Under the pieces are notes generated by a model, which saw only the letters and a program-made list of their open reading frames with translations, did no database searches and was not told the DNA's origin. Below are positions 13,570 to 26,566 of a stretch of DNA of 64,000 nt, piece by piece (within the stretch, counting starts at the first letter, position 1; each line of letters starts with the position of its first letter). Source of the stretch: Impatiens glandulifera (lineage: Eukaryota; Streptophyta; Magnoliopsida; Ericales; Balsaminaceae); NCBI RefSeq assembly GCF_907164915.1, contig NC_061870.1:26945348-27009347 (forward strand). The letters run 5' to 3'. Both the position numbers and the translations under genes were made by a program.

Positions 13570-16500
13570 TCATTTGAACAAAAGCGCTTCTCTGGGCTTG
13601 CCCAACAATGAAAGAATCGTTGCACATATATGTGCAGCCGAGAGCCCTGCTTGGTCAAGCTGGTCCTGGGGCGACCCATGGTCGATGTATCTATCTGGAA
13701 GGACCATTGATCTTAACTGCAACAACATTCCAATACTGAATTAGAAATCGACCAAACAAACATGTGTGCTTATTGAAGTGAAAATGAAAGTTAGGTAGTT
13801 AGTTTACCTTTAAAGATCCATCAAGAAGACCATTTAAGCATAAGTACTGAGTAACATGAGATCCAAATCCGCCTATAGAACCTTCTTCGGCAGTCAACAA
13901 TATCTCGTGTTCTTGAGCCAAACTCTTTATCAGATTGGTATCTAACGGCTTGCAGAACCTTGCGTCCGCTACAGTCACGAATATGTCTTGGGATCTTAGA
14001 ATGTTGGCTGCTTCTACACATTGTTGAACAATTGACCCGAATCCTAGAATAGCCACTCTGGTTCCCTCCATCAATATTCTTCCCTTTCCAATCTAATTCA
14101 ATTCAGCCAACCAAAACAAGATTAAGTTTTTATTTTACAAATTTAGATTTAGGGGTATATATGAATATGTATGCTGCTAACCTCAAGGGGAGTTCCTTTA
14201 TAGTTATGAGGAAGATCAACTCCTATACCATTTCCCCTAGGGAACCGGAAACAACTGGGCCTATCATCAATTGCAGCCGCGGTTGCAACCATGTGCATCA
14301 GCTCTGCTTCATCGGCTGGAGCCATGACCACCATGTTGGGTAGACAAGCCATGTAGGTGATGTCAAATGCCCCACAATGGGTTGGCCCGTCCGCTCCAAC
14401 CATCCCAGCTCGATCCAATGCAAACCGAACTGGCAGTTTCTGAAGGTCCACGTCGTGCACCACCTTTTCATACCCATAACAACATAAAATCAGTTCATTC
14501 CATCTTTCAGACTATAAACAAATAAAAATTGATGCCTAATTACCTGGTCATAACCTCGTTGAAGAAATGATGAATAGATGGCACAGAATGGCTTAAGCCC
14601 TTCAGCGGCTAAACCAGCAGCAAAAGTCACAGCATGTTGCTCGGCAATGCCTACATCGAAGCAACGATTTGGAAACTTCTTCTGAAAATAATTGAGTCCT
14701 GTGCCACCACCCATGGCAGCATGAATGGCCACAATCTTGTTATCTACCTCGGCTTCCTTTATCAAAGACTCGGCAAAGTACTGTGTGTATGAAAGTGTAG
14801 GGGATTTAGCCTTAAACTGCTTTCCCGTCTCAGGATCAAACTTCACAACCCCTGAAATGAATGAAGAGTTGTAATCAACCCAAACCCAAGAATGTCAAGA
14901 TGAGTAAATAACCAATATAAGAGTAATGCCAACACTTACCATGCATTTTATCAGCTGCAGCTTCGGCTGGAGGATAGCCTTTTCCTTTCTCGGTTACAAT
15001 ATGGATTAAAACCGGACCTGGTGCAGGCATTTCCTTTACTCTCTGAAAAATGGTGACCAAATCTTCAATGTTGTGACCATCCACTGGACCGATGTAGTAC
15101 AACCCAAGCTCTTCGAAGAGGGTTGATCCAGTTGCGCTAATCATACCCCTGGCGTATTCGTCAACTTTGGCAGCAACCTCGTGCGCTCCAGGTCCAATTT
15201 GTTTAGTCAAACTCTTTTTTTTTTTCAATATATAAAAAGAATAACATAGTTAGCAAATGGAGGTGATGATGTGTAATGTCACTATAAAGTTCGGGTTTCT
15301 TACTTTTGCAGCTTCACGAAGCTGTCTGAACTTGGTGCTAGCTTGGATTTTGGTTAAAGCACTACTTAAAGCTCCAACAGGAGTTGCAGGACCATCAAGA
15401 GTTGCAGTTGGCAAAGAGACTTGTTTGTTGTCATTAAGGATAACAATAAGGTTAGAATCTAGGAAACCCGCATTGTTCATAGCCTCGTATGCTTGTCCAG
15501 CCGTCATGGCTCCATCTCCAATCACAGAAATGACATGGTTGTCTTTTCCAAGCAGATCTCTTGCAACTGCCATACCAAGACCAGCAGAGATGCTAGTTGA
15601 ACTATGCCCTGCCCCGAAAGCATCATGCACACTTTCATCTCGTTTAGGGAAACCTGCAAGTCCTGATGTCTTTCTTATTGTGTCCATTCTTGATCTCCTC
15701 CCTGTCAGAATCTTATGTGGATATGCCTGCACATTTTCAAATTTGTTCTTAGTTTTAACATTTTTTTGTTCAATTTTGGATGATGAAAAGGTTGGGCTGG
15801 GGGGGTTAACCTGATGACCAACATCCCAAATGATTTTATCATTTGGAGTGTTGAAAATATGGTGCAAAGAGATAGTCAGCTCTATCACTCCTAAGCTTGA
15901 ACTAAGATGCCCGCCTGATTGGGAGACACTATAGATTATATCTGCTCTTAATTCTGCTGCTAATTGTTCAAGATCCTGAATCAAAACAACAATACCATAA
16001 ATCATGATTCATGGTTTAAATCTATAACCCAAAACTCAACACAATCCAAACTCAAATTGAATACTTTTGAAAATGACATTTTGGGTTGTGTTCAATTCGA
16101 TTGATTTGGATCATGTCAAACTACCCAATCAAAACAATTACTCTTGATTTTTTTTTTCTTAATAAAGTTTTTTTATCTTTCTTAAAATACTTTTTGATTT
16201 TTTTGTTTTGTTTTTTAAAGACCAAAATACCCTTTTTTTTCTCCCTTAAAAATAAAAAATATTTTAATAAATAAAAAGAATAATTATATAAAATTTCTTT
16301 AAAATCTCTACAACCCAAAAATCTACAAACTCTATGTAGATATGATAAAAAAATATTGAAAATAAATACTAATTATTCAATTCTTTTATGATGAGTTTAC
16401 TTCCAAAATTGAATATGAATGTAATTTTAGTTTGGTTTGATTTTGAAATGTGCTTTAATATATATAAATAAATATATATCACACAACACAATCGGCGTGA

Positions 16501-16910
16501 TTTGAGTCAAAATTCAGATTTCCTACAGAAAATGAGATCATGATCTTTACCTGAATGGAGAGATTCTTCATGTGAAGAGGAAAATTAATGGTGTCCAGTA
16601 AAGGTGTAGCTGGTTTATCACTCGAGAAATCAATCTTCCATCCATCTTTTTCTTTACTTATCATCGTCATCTTCGACCTTTCCTCTCCATGATTAACCTC
16701 ACCTGCCGAAGCTCTTAATCGAAACTGAAACCATACACGATTCATTCATTAAAACCGATCAAAACATCACAATCGCTACAATAAAAACCGATAATGCATT
16801 ACCTTTGTTCCATCTACACTGAATTGACTCGACCTACTTGAAAGTGATAGTGGCGAAGGAGATATCAATTGATTTAACCTAATCGCAGGGCACGAAACCG
16901 CCATCGCCAT
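13570..16910 (-). CDS. DXS: 1-deoxy-D-xylulose-5-phosphate synthase, complete (DXS2-like)
   Basis: Nine exons on the minus strand: 16803-16910, 16551-16724, 15811-15975, 15304-15726, 14940-15213, 14544-14851, 14182-14463, 13808-14092 and 13570-13716. They sum to 2166 nt (721 aa), the usual plant DXS length. It makes DXP from pyruvate and glyceraldehyde 3-phosphate with thiamine diphosphate in the plastid, the flux-controlling first step of the MEP pathway. Visible signatures are an N-terminal transit peptide, [20 protein letters not shown], the ThDP motif GDGAMTAG...[20 protein letters not shown] and the C-terminal LPDRYIDHG. Wording such as [12 protein letters not shown] and [14 protein letters not shown] recalls the DXS2 clade rather than DXS1; this is from memory, not a tree. 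The 90-nt intron 15214-15303 ends in a purine-rich acceptor. Confidence 0.95.
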
Positions 16911-19090
16911 GTCTGAACTCTGATGAACCAGAGAAAGACGAACTGTTTATTGAGAAATAAAGAATTTGATTGTAATCAGAATAATTTATAGGACTTTTTA
17001 GATAGTTATCAATAATTATTTTTTTAGTTGGATGTCTATCACTATATTAATTATTTTTTATCTTTTTTTTTTTACCTTTTCTCTAAATTCACTGAATATA
17101 TTATAAAATTATATCTCATTCTAAATCTATTCATTAATTAACTAATTAAAGTGAAAAAGGTAAAAAAATAAGTATAATTCTTTTCTATTTTTAAATATTA
17201 TTTTATTTATATTAATATTTAAATCATATATATATCTTTAAAAAAATATAAATATTTGTCTTGGTGTCAACTGTTGTTGATTTTGATAATAAAAAAAATA
17301 TTTTTTAAATAAAAAGTATTAAAATATAATAAATAATAATTTAAAATATGTTGTATGTGAAAGAGGGAGATGATGTTTGTATTATTTAAATAACTTAAAT
17401 CAAATAGTGTATAAATTTAATTTCAAATTCTATGTATTTTCAAATAAAACTGTATAAGAGAATATAGTTGGAAAAGGGTTGGCATCTGAGCATCTGATAA
17501 AATCCAAAGTATTCGGAAAAAATAAATTAATATAAATATAATTGATCAGATAAGACGACGAGAAACTGAACAAGAATTTCCAATGTTTTGATGCTCTCCG
17601 ACCTTTACTTTGGAATCTTCACTTCACTTGTGTCAATTAATTATAATATATATATTTCTAAGTCATTATAATACAATGTATGAGGAAGAGTACAGTCGAT
17701 TTTGAGGATTCCTAAATACAATTTTAAATAGAACGTTTTATCACACAACTTAGTTCAAGCGAAATCGAAAAGAATCATGCTTATTGAACATTATATAACC
17801 GGTCACCATAAAAACGAACCTATAATGAGACTAGTTACAGGGATACTGAGTGGCTAAACATTTCGATGACCTAGGCCTCTTTATAAATAGCAATAGAACA
17901 AGTACGGAAAAGCATTAGTCAGGCTTAACTTGTTGGTCCAATCATCCTCTCGAATCTAACTGAGTTATGTCCGGAATACAAATAAATATTGATCTCGAAA
18001 AACCTTCTAAGATCCAGAAACAATTCAACTGGGACAATTTGATCATTTAGTGAGCGAGTGAATAAATATTGATCTCGAAAAATCTTCTAAGATCCAGAAA
18101 CAATTCAACTGGGACAATTTGATCATTTAGTGAGCGAGTGAGAATAATTCGGTTCATTCTTGCTTTTAACTAAGGAAACCATACTCTCCCGAAAAAATTG
18201 TAACACTAATGAGATAACATAACATTATTAAAACGTTATTATAGACTTTTCGCACTATCACAATATATTTATATATAATTTTTTTTATCATTCCTAAAAT
18301 AAATTACACATTAATCTCTCAATCTTATCGTGACATCATGCTAAATCTAATAAATAGTTCAGAATAATAATTAAAGATCATTATTTTTATTGTCATTATC
18401 TTCAAATAATTAATCATTATTTATATGGGGTTAGATTTTACAAGATTCTAGTCTATCTCCAAAGCTTGGGAAGAACTAGAATTTTCCTTCAAAGGGAAAC
18501 ATAGGAGAATGATGCAAGTGTGTACGATAATACAACCTTGTTGGTTTTAGAACAAAAGTTCATAATTTAAACATGTTCTATTTTTGAAATGAACATTTGG
18601 ATGTAACAAGTGGATGATTGTCCATACCTTTCATGTGTCACGTGACACTCGTTGTTTTGAAGATGAATAATTGCAGTATCCATCCCACCTTCCTATAATG
18701 CAATAATCTTTTTTCCAACCACTTTGGAAAATCACACAAATTATAGAAAATTTCAAATAATCTTGAGTTTTTTGGATCACCCATGTGTAATATAATACAT
18801 TTGATAGATACTCAGTATCCGCCGACAGGTTTTGAATGTAATATAAGATTGAAAGAAAGAAGAATAAGTCTTTATCTCGTGTTATATGAAAACATTGATT
18901 ACGGGCAGAGGAGAAATGGATTTGAACATAGGGGGAGCTTGAGTTAATGTTTAGAACACTTTTCTTAGCTCAAAAGTTATCTGAAACTTTACTTTACAGG
19001 CCGCCCCCAACCCATAAACTTCAGTTGACGACTAATTAATGAAAGAATTTATAACTGAGGTTTATACACGATCGATACTTGTGCTTTCAA
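16911..19090. other. Intergenic region between DXS and GT47 gene, no gene
   Basis: AT-rich near the DXS 5' end, then more balanced sequence from about 17450. No long frame, tRNA or recognisable domain is visible. It contains an 80-bp tandem duplication (listed separately). The DXS promoter should lie in 16911-17500; no specific element is called. Confidence 0.5.
17981..18140. repeat. 80-bp tandem duplication, two copies, one mismatch
   Basis: Positions 17981-18060 and 18061-18140 are identical except for one C/T difference near 18003/18083. Each copy begins AATAAATATTGATCTCG and ends TTAGTGAGCGAGTG. Near-identity points to a recent duplication. Confidence 0.9.
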
Positions 19091-19095
19091 GTGAG

Positions 19096-19475
19096 TCAGT
19101 ATTTGATGACATGATGTCGAATCCAGAGGTCATACATAACCATATGGAATGCATCGTATTTCACAGGAGGTGTATTCCATTGGTAATGTTTCTGAATCTG
19201 CCAATAAAGTACAAGACCAGTCAGTTGCTTCACTTCACTTCGCTAATTTCGACTAAGTAATAGATTATGACTCAATTGCTCTTTACCTTGACGAGATTAT
19301 TGTGCAAGATAACAAAGTTTTCATATGGTATGTTCTTTAGAATCTGCTTCAGCTGATATACATCACTTTCCTTTAGCACAACAGCAAACTTTCGCCAGTC
19401 AAGTATGTCATTGAATGGCAGGTCATAGTAGTTGGACAATATTACTGTCACATCAAAAAACAGATAAACATTTGG

Positions 19476-19542
<67 letters not shown>

Positions 19543-20956
19543 AAACAAAAGATTGTGCCATAAAAGAAACATAAATTACCAGGGATACAACCATAGTGGA
19601 TTGAATCAGTAATGCGAGCACTATTGACCTGAGAACCACCAGGGCATATGCAAAATTTTGTCCTGTAAAATCTCTTTTGGTACACAAGATGCCCTGTAGC
19701 CCTGTTTATTCTGTTATTCGATATATCCAGTTCTGTATCGTTTTCCCATACACGTGCTAATATGACTCTAATCCTAGAATTTCTATGCCCGGCCCAAAAA
19801 CCCAAAGATGTCCTGCACAAGACGTTCAATTTTTTTAGTTTTTAAGCCATAGACTCTAGAATTGTTTCACTTGTGTCTGAATACCTGTTTTCAGTATCAT
19901 TTCCTCCAGCTGGAAGAGCAAATGGCTGCAAGACTTGAGGTAGAGCAATATCCTTGTGTGGAATGTATCCTACATCATAGCTTGGCGAGCACACCACTCG
20001 AATTGCATTTTTCACAAGAAGTGGCAATCCTTCAGTTGCTCTAACACCAACATCATGACAAGTCACAAAGAAATGATCTGCACCAAGGGTTCTGTTCCAA
20101 TATGGATATTTTGATATCAAACTCTCCACATAAGTTTGAACAATTATAGTCATGTTCTCATAAGATGTTCCCTACAAAAGATCACACAAGTAGTATAATC
20201 ATCTCAACAAACCCAAGTAAGACACACACAATACATAATATCTAAATAATATTATCAGATGTTCTAATATCAAATTCCATTGCCATAAATTCATCATATG
20301 GGTCGAGAACAAACCAACCTTTCCTCTCATTTTGTGACAGGATATGGGAATAAAGAAGAGATCAGCCTGATCTGGATCTTGAGTTCGAAAACTAGATTCT
20401 CGAATGTTCTGAAAGAAGTAGCCTTCACTAGCATATTTACCAGTAAGCTTCCTAGGGGTCTGATAAAATGTCTTTGGATCTCCATCAGTGTATATATAGA
20501 CCTTGAATCTCTTCTCCATTTCAGCATAATTGAGTCTGAATACCTCCGGCGAATGATAAACGTCCGATAATTGTTCCGAATCAGCAACCTAAACAAACTA
20601 ATTCAATAATTAGCAGCAGGAAAGAAACTAATTAATAAAAAGAAAGTAAATTTAACCTTAGGGTCGGACGCAATGAGTGTTCCTGAAGGAGATTGTGAAG
20701 TGTAGAGCGGAGGAGTAAGGGATCTAAGGGAAAGGTACGTGAATGAAACTAGGGTTAGGAGAGCGATAGCGAGAAGAGACCCTCGAAGAGACAGGACACC
20801 TGATGTCGGAAGTTGGGGGAATTTCACCGCCGACATTGACGGAGATCTCCGCCGGACGTAACTTTGTTTCTGATAAAGAAAAGATCGTATAATAATAATA
20901 CACAACAGAAGAAAACAGAGTTCTCACTTGTTAGATCTGAACCTGTTTTGTTCCAT
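19096..20956 (-). CDS. Exostosin family glycosyltransferase (GT47)
   Basis: Seven exons on the minus strand: 20928-20956, 20657-20861, 20319-20588, 19885-20171, 19580-19812, 19287-19444 and 19096-19197 (1284 nt, 427 aa). A single N-terminal membrane span (GSLLAIALLTLVSFTYLSL) suggests a type II Golgi protein. The exostosin domain follows, with KYASEGYFFQNIRES, GADHFFVTCHDVG, FCICPGGSQVNSARI and a C-terminus ending RHHVIKY. Plant GT47 enzymes add sugars to wall polysaccharides such as xyloglucan, pectin or xylan; the substrate cannot be read here. The 29-nt first exon is tentative: the acceptor at 20862 lets frames join, and an in-frame ATG at 20836 is an alternative start. The short intron 19445-19579 contains a long AT repeat. 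Confidence 0.88.
19479..19540. repeat. (AT)31 microsatellite inside a GT47 intron
   Basis: A pure 62-bp AT run occupies almost half of the 135-bp intron 19445-19579 and leaves about 34 nt before the acceptor. Confidence 0.95.
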
Positions 20957-21150
20957 TTTTATTTAAAATATTAGATTTAAAGAAGCTTGATACATTTAAA
21001 AAGATTTATTCAATAATAATAAAAATATGTATTATTTTATAATACAAATATAATAAACCAATATTAATTCTTCTATACATTATATATCTACCTCCTAATT
21101 GATTCTATATATAAACAATAAATAAATAATATGAACTTGGATGTGTGGTT

Positions 21151-24100
21151 TTATGCAGGGCCTTCTAACCGAAGATAGTCATACATGAATCCACTGAAAG
21201 GATTGTTGCCTACTGACTGAGTAAGATAAAAGGCATTTCTACCGGACCAAAGCTTCCATCCGGGTATCTTAAAACTCAACATCCTGTAAAGTCCATGAAT
21301 CCCGTGTCTCGCTATCGCGTTATCTCTCCCAATCATTCTCGTCGAAAGATCTGCTTGTGCCAAGTTCGGATCATTGATACGAACCTTCAAAATCAATCAA
21401 TCAATCAATCATTGTATTAATTAGCTAGACATTATCCAATTAATCAAAATTAAACACTTGTTTGTGTTTGTATCGTACTAATTACCTCCAATCGTGCTAG
21501 ACAGGACGCTGCGAGAGCTATACGAAAGTAATAAGTTCCATCCTTATTGACATTCACAAGATCAAATAAAATTGTCCATGTTGCGGGCACATGTGAATTG
21601 TCAGCCTTTCTCCTGCATACATACATATATGTATAATAATATTATAACATATTTTTAAACAAAATATAAGAGTTAATAATATATATTGTTGTTACTTTAC
21701 CTAGTAACATGAGCATAAAACCAGTCTTTAGAGTAATCACTGGTTCCAACAGTGTAGACGAGATCCTTCTCAGGGTATAAGTCACTGTAACGTTCCCATA
21801 ATCCATATTGTCTAAACCTGTAAACAAAATAACATCAATCAAAATTGATCTTATAAAAAAAAAACCTTTTAATTTAATTTAATTTAATTTAATTGCTCTT
21901 ACTACTTACTTGTCTTCTTGTTGTCCAAAAACAGGGTTGATTCGCTCCGGTCTTGGATCTGGCACGTAGAACTCAGCCGCGGTTCGATCTGGAACACCAA
22001 TTTCCCACAAGGTCGGACCTGCCCGAACCGGCCAATACACAATGTCACCAAGCCCGATCATCCCACCTACAAGTAATTACAATTTACAAACATTTGAATT
22101 ATGTTTGAATATTTGATCATCGAACTAATATTGTGGTCTAGCTAGATCAAGACATGCCTGGAGTAACATCGACTTGAATTTCGTAACGATAATCTCCTAT
22201 GAATCCGGGGACCCATGCAAACAGATTGTAGTTCCCTGGTCGGACATTCTTTATTGAGAATTGACCATTGGAGTCGGCTTCTGTCCAAAATTGATATCCC
22301 TGTTAAGACAAAATATCATAAATTCTTAATTTAAATAAATAGTTAGCGACATCAAATGCATTATTACAAGTCCAATTAACCTTATTTTCTGTCTGCCAGG
22401 AGGTAGGTTCCCCTGGTGCAGCCAGACCCACATAAGCATAGCTTCCATTCATGATCCCTTGGCTCATATACCTAAAAATGCCAAGAATAAGATGTCTTAA
22501 AAAAACAAAAACAAAACATTGTTTTGAGATTGAATTAATATGGTACCAATCATGGACGAGTAATCGACCCCAAACCACCCCACGCTCCTTAGAACCGGGA
22601 AAACCAGACTCCAACCGCGGGAAATTGTATGGCCAGTTATTACTTTCTTCCAGCAACTGATGATGATCATCATGGTTATAATTATAAAAAATTTAAATAA
22701 AAAGTTATGTTTTAATAAAAAAAAAATACATACCCTGTTTTTGGCGTCCTCCCAAAGGGTCCAACCAGGGTTCTTAATGTCCTGCGAAACAGAGTTAAGG
22801 TAGATGAAGGTCGGGCCGAAGACCTTCTCCCATGGCTCTCCATCTGCAAACATCATTGACACTTCCCCAGCATAATGTGAACTAAAGAACACCTACACAA
22901 ACATTAATAATTAATTATACAAATAATTAATTCTATTGATTTATTTCAAATAAATAAATAAATTAATTAATTTGATTTACTAACTTCTAAGCTAGTTGGT
23001 CCAACATGAGAACTAAGCTCTTGCTTGAGAGGTCCGCCCATTTTGTACTCATTGCTTGGCCTTATGACCCAAAAGCCAACAGCCGGGTTTGATGATACCC
23101 AACCGTGGACCCGGTTATCTTTTATATTACTTGAATATTGGTACTTGTCATCCACCTAATTAAAATGAAAAATGATATTTTAATATGCATTTATGGATTA
23201 TAATTACCAATTAGATGAAATAAATAATCACATATACCTTGTCTTTAAAAAATGGGTTAGATGGATTGGTGAGAAGAACAGCCTCTGGATAATCAAGAGG
23301 AATTCCATGAGTTCGATCATTTTCAGTTGGCATAATTCCTTGTCTTGCATCCGATACGGCCATGTAACTGAACCTGAATGTCATTATTTAAATCGATACG
23401 ATTAATTAATTAGGAATTAATTAATTTAATTAATAATGATTAAATTTCGTATACTAACAGTTGTTGGTTAAGTTTGAAAGCAACCCTTGTTTGGTCAATG
23501 CTCATAGATGGCCATCCTTGAAACCTTTCATATTTTGCATATGTATAAAACCCATCAACTCCTCTCATCATCACATACCTGTAATTAATTAAATTAATTA
23601 ATCATTAGAAATATTCATTATTAATTAACATATATATTAAAAACTAATTAATTAATTTCCTAGCCTTTTGTCAATATTAAGAGGAAGAGTAACGCCATTG
23701 TCATTAGAAGGATCCCATGTCTTAGTAAAAGAAATCTCTATTTGATTATCATCTTGAAACACAATTTTATAACTCGTGCATTCCAGTCTGCATGTGCCAT
23801 GCAAGTACAATAAAATAAGATTAATCAATTACAAATAATTTAATGATTTATATGTTGATAAACTTACTGATCGTATTGTCTATGTGTTGGTCTATTCCAA
23901 ACCATATCCCAATAACTGAAAAAATAATAATTATTAATATCGTCGTCGTGAATTATGACTTTGTTATATATAATTTATTAATGCGTACCCTCTATTAGTG
24001 TCGGGGTTATTAATATCGTGTAGTAAATTGGAAATGTCATGGTACTGAATTCCAACAACTCTTCCACCAGGAGTAGTTAACGTCACTTGAACGTTGCCAT

Positions 24101-24466
24101 TGTCTAATACAATCTACATATATTCAACATATTAATTAATTTAATTTGTTTGAGATAATGGTAAAGATTTCGATAGAAAGATTTGATTAATTACTTACGT
24201 AATCATTGCCGATATTGTGATAGCTTAGTGAAGGGGTGTTTGATTCTTTTTCTTCTTGATTTGTAATATTTTGACAGCTCGGTAAATTACTGATATAATT
24301 TTATAAGTATGATAAATTCAGAAAACTATATATAGAGAGATCAAAAGAGAGAGATCGAATTGGGAAAAAAGTACCTTGATTGGGCAAGCATGAAGAAATG
24401 AGACATAATAAGAATAGAACCTATTATAAAGATACATACTCTTTGATCTCTCTTCTTCTTCTCCAT
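21151..24466 (-). CDS. Rhamnogalacturonate lyase, copy 1 (PL4 family)
   Basis: Sixteen exons on the minus strand: 24375-24466, 24199-24289, 23989-24113, 23868-23915, 23665-23787, 23459-23578, 23238-23373, 22985-23155, 22734-22892, 22547-22656, 22381-22471, 22158-22299, 21910-22066, 21701-21817, 21486-21612 and 21151-21384. They total 2043 nt (680 aa). PL4 lyases cleave the rhamnogalacturonan I backbone of pectin by beta-elimination in the cell wall. A hydrophobic N-terminus (CIFIIGSILIMSHFFMLA) is a signal peptide or anchor. The order fits an N-terminal lyase domain, a fibronectin-III-like domain (around YAYVGLAAPGEP to FAWVPGFIGDY) and a C-terminal CBM-like domain ending YDYLRLEGPA. Two introns have GC donors (at 22157 and 23664), at the same places as in copy 2. 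The exons are intact. Confidence 0.92.
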
Positions 24467-24508
24467 CTACAAAAAGTGGATATTATTGGTGATATTCATA
24501 AATGAATT

Positions 24509-24510
<2 letters not shown>

Positions 24511-24554
<44 letters not shown>
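24511..24554. repeat. (AT)n microsatellite in the promoter of lyase copy 1
   Basis: A pure AT run lies about 45 bp upstream of the copy 1 ATG. The corresponding promoter of copy 2 has only a short TATATATA there, so the run expanded or shrank after duplication. Confidence 0.85.
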
Positions 24555-24556
<2 letters not shown>

Positions 24557-24642
24557 CATAATAATGGGACTAGTGGAGAAAGAGGTCCAAATAGGAATTT
24601 TAAGTGCTACAAATTAAGTAAATACATAAAAGAAACAACTGC

Positions 24643-25486
24643 GTTCAAACATGGAAACCTTAGAATTATATGCATATTGAATATATATAATTTTTCTAGT
24701 TACCTTTTTTTCCCTTTTTTGTAAGTGGATTAGAAGTTTAGAATAGCTTCCTTTTTCTTTAAATGATTTAGGCTACTTCCTTTTTTAGTATATATATATA
24801 TATACATATAATAACATTAAAAAGATAAAATTAAAGGTTGATACATGCCAATTATCATATTATTATCTCTTGAAGATCTATTTTTCTCTCTCATCATATA
24901 AAGATTTTTTTATTTTCCTTAATTAATATATTTTTTATTTTATTTTTATATATTATTCTTTTATCTCATAATCATTTTTATATTTATATACATAATGTTA
25001 CATATTTAATTATTTTAATATATAAATATTTATAAATAATAACATTCTATAATATATTTTATAAATCACGTACATATCTTATAAATTAATAATAATCATT
25101 CATTTCATTTCATGAGCACACCATATTAATTATCTCTACTAAATCTATTTATAATTAATTATTTTTATATTTTCTCTCTCATTATATATATATATATTTT
25201 ACTTTTTTTTAATTAATATATTTTTTTACTTTATCTTTCATTATTATATATATATATATCATTATTATATATATTTCTCTTTCATCATTAATTTTATATA
25301 AATATTTTTTTCAATAATCATATACAAATATATATGGTCTCACAATCATTTTTATATTTATATACATAATGTTACATATTTAATTATTTTAATATATAAA
25401 TATTTATATTTATAAATAATAATATTATATATTTTTTTTTATAAATCATGAACATAACTTATAAATTAATAATAATCACTTATTTT
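24643..25486. other. AT-rich repeat DNA at the left edge of the inserted block, no gene
   Basis: Similarity to the upstream region of lyase copy 2 ends at 24642. The following DNA holds AT-rich phrases (for example ACATAATGTTACATATTTAA) that recur at 25365, 35200 and 48240, a dispersed or once-tandem AT-rich repeat. I see no coding sequence. Confidence 0.6.
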
Positions 25487-25848
25487 TCTTTTCTAATTAA
25501 TTTATCTTAGAATTATCATTTTTGTTGTGGTGTCTAAAATTTGTAATACTATTTTAATATTTTTATCATAGTAATAAAATTTATAGACATGTTGTTAGGT
25601 TTAAAAAAAATCGAAGAGAGAGAAAATGAATAATAAAAGTGCAACAAATAAAATTTATGTTTATTTAAATTATTAATTTAGTGAAGTTAACTTCAATTTT
25701 ATTAACAATGTAAATAAAAATGAAACAAGCGCAAATGAGTGAATATAGATTCACTTTTATTTATAATATAAAAAAAAAAAACGCACATGAGTAAAACATG
25801 TTTCACTTCTATTTATAATGTAAAAATAAATTAAACAAGCGCATATAA

Positions 25849-26112
25849 GGCCTTGTTCGGATTAGGGTTTTTAAAAAAACCTAGAGAGGGAAAAAAGTAA
25901 TGATTGGTGATGATTTTGAGGAGGTGATGATTATTTTGGTAAAAAGACTTAAAGGGTATTGATATATATGAATAAAATAAAAAATAATAATTTAAAATAG
26001 AGGGTATTTTAGTATTTTGGTTAATGAAACGAGTGATGTGATTGTTGAGAAATGATTGATGGGAAAACTGATTTTGGATGGGTTTTTTAAAAAACCTATA
26101 GAGAACAAGGCC
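25849..26112. mobile_element. Tourist-like MITE nested in the foldback element
   Basis: The 264-bp element starts GGCCTTGTTCGGATTAGGG and ends, in reverse complement, GGCCTTGTTCTCTATAGG. TAA flanks both ends (25846-25848 and 26113-26115). The TIR type and 3-bp duplication fit PIF/Harbinger Tourist elements. It is non-coding. Confidence 0.75.
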
Positions 26113-26566
26113 TAAGTGAAGTTTGATTCACTTTTATTTATAATATAAAAAAAATGAAGTAAGCGCAAATGAGTGAAACTTGTTTCACTTCTATTTACAA
26201 TGTAAAAAATGTAGTGAAACAAGCGCACATGAGTAAATGTTTTTTTACATGAATGTATAAATGAATTTACATAAATGTGCTTCATTTTTTATATTATAAA
26301 TAGAAGTGAAACAAACTTCACTCATGTGCGCTTGTTTCACATTTTTTACATTATAAATAAAAGTGAATCTACATTCACTTTCAATTTTATTTACATTGTT
26401 AATAAAAATAAAGTTAGCTTCAACAAAGTAATAATTTAGAAAATTCCAGATAGACACCTTATTCCCAAAGGTAATTACACTTGATCATCCTCACCGATTT
26501 GAGCTCCCACCCGAAATTGAAGAAAAATGTGTCAAGGCATGGGAGTTTGTCATAGTTGGTCATTTT

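Noticed and set aside
15257..15814. 185-aa plus-strand frame
   Set aside because: Antisense shadow of DXS exon 4.
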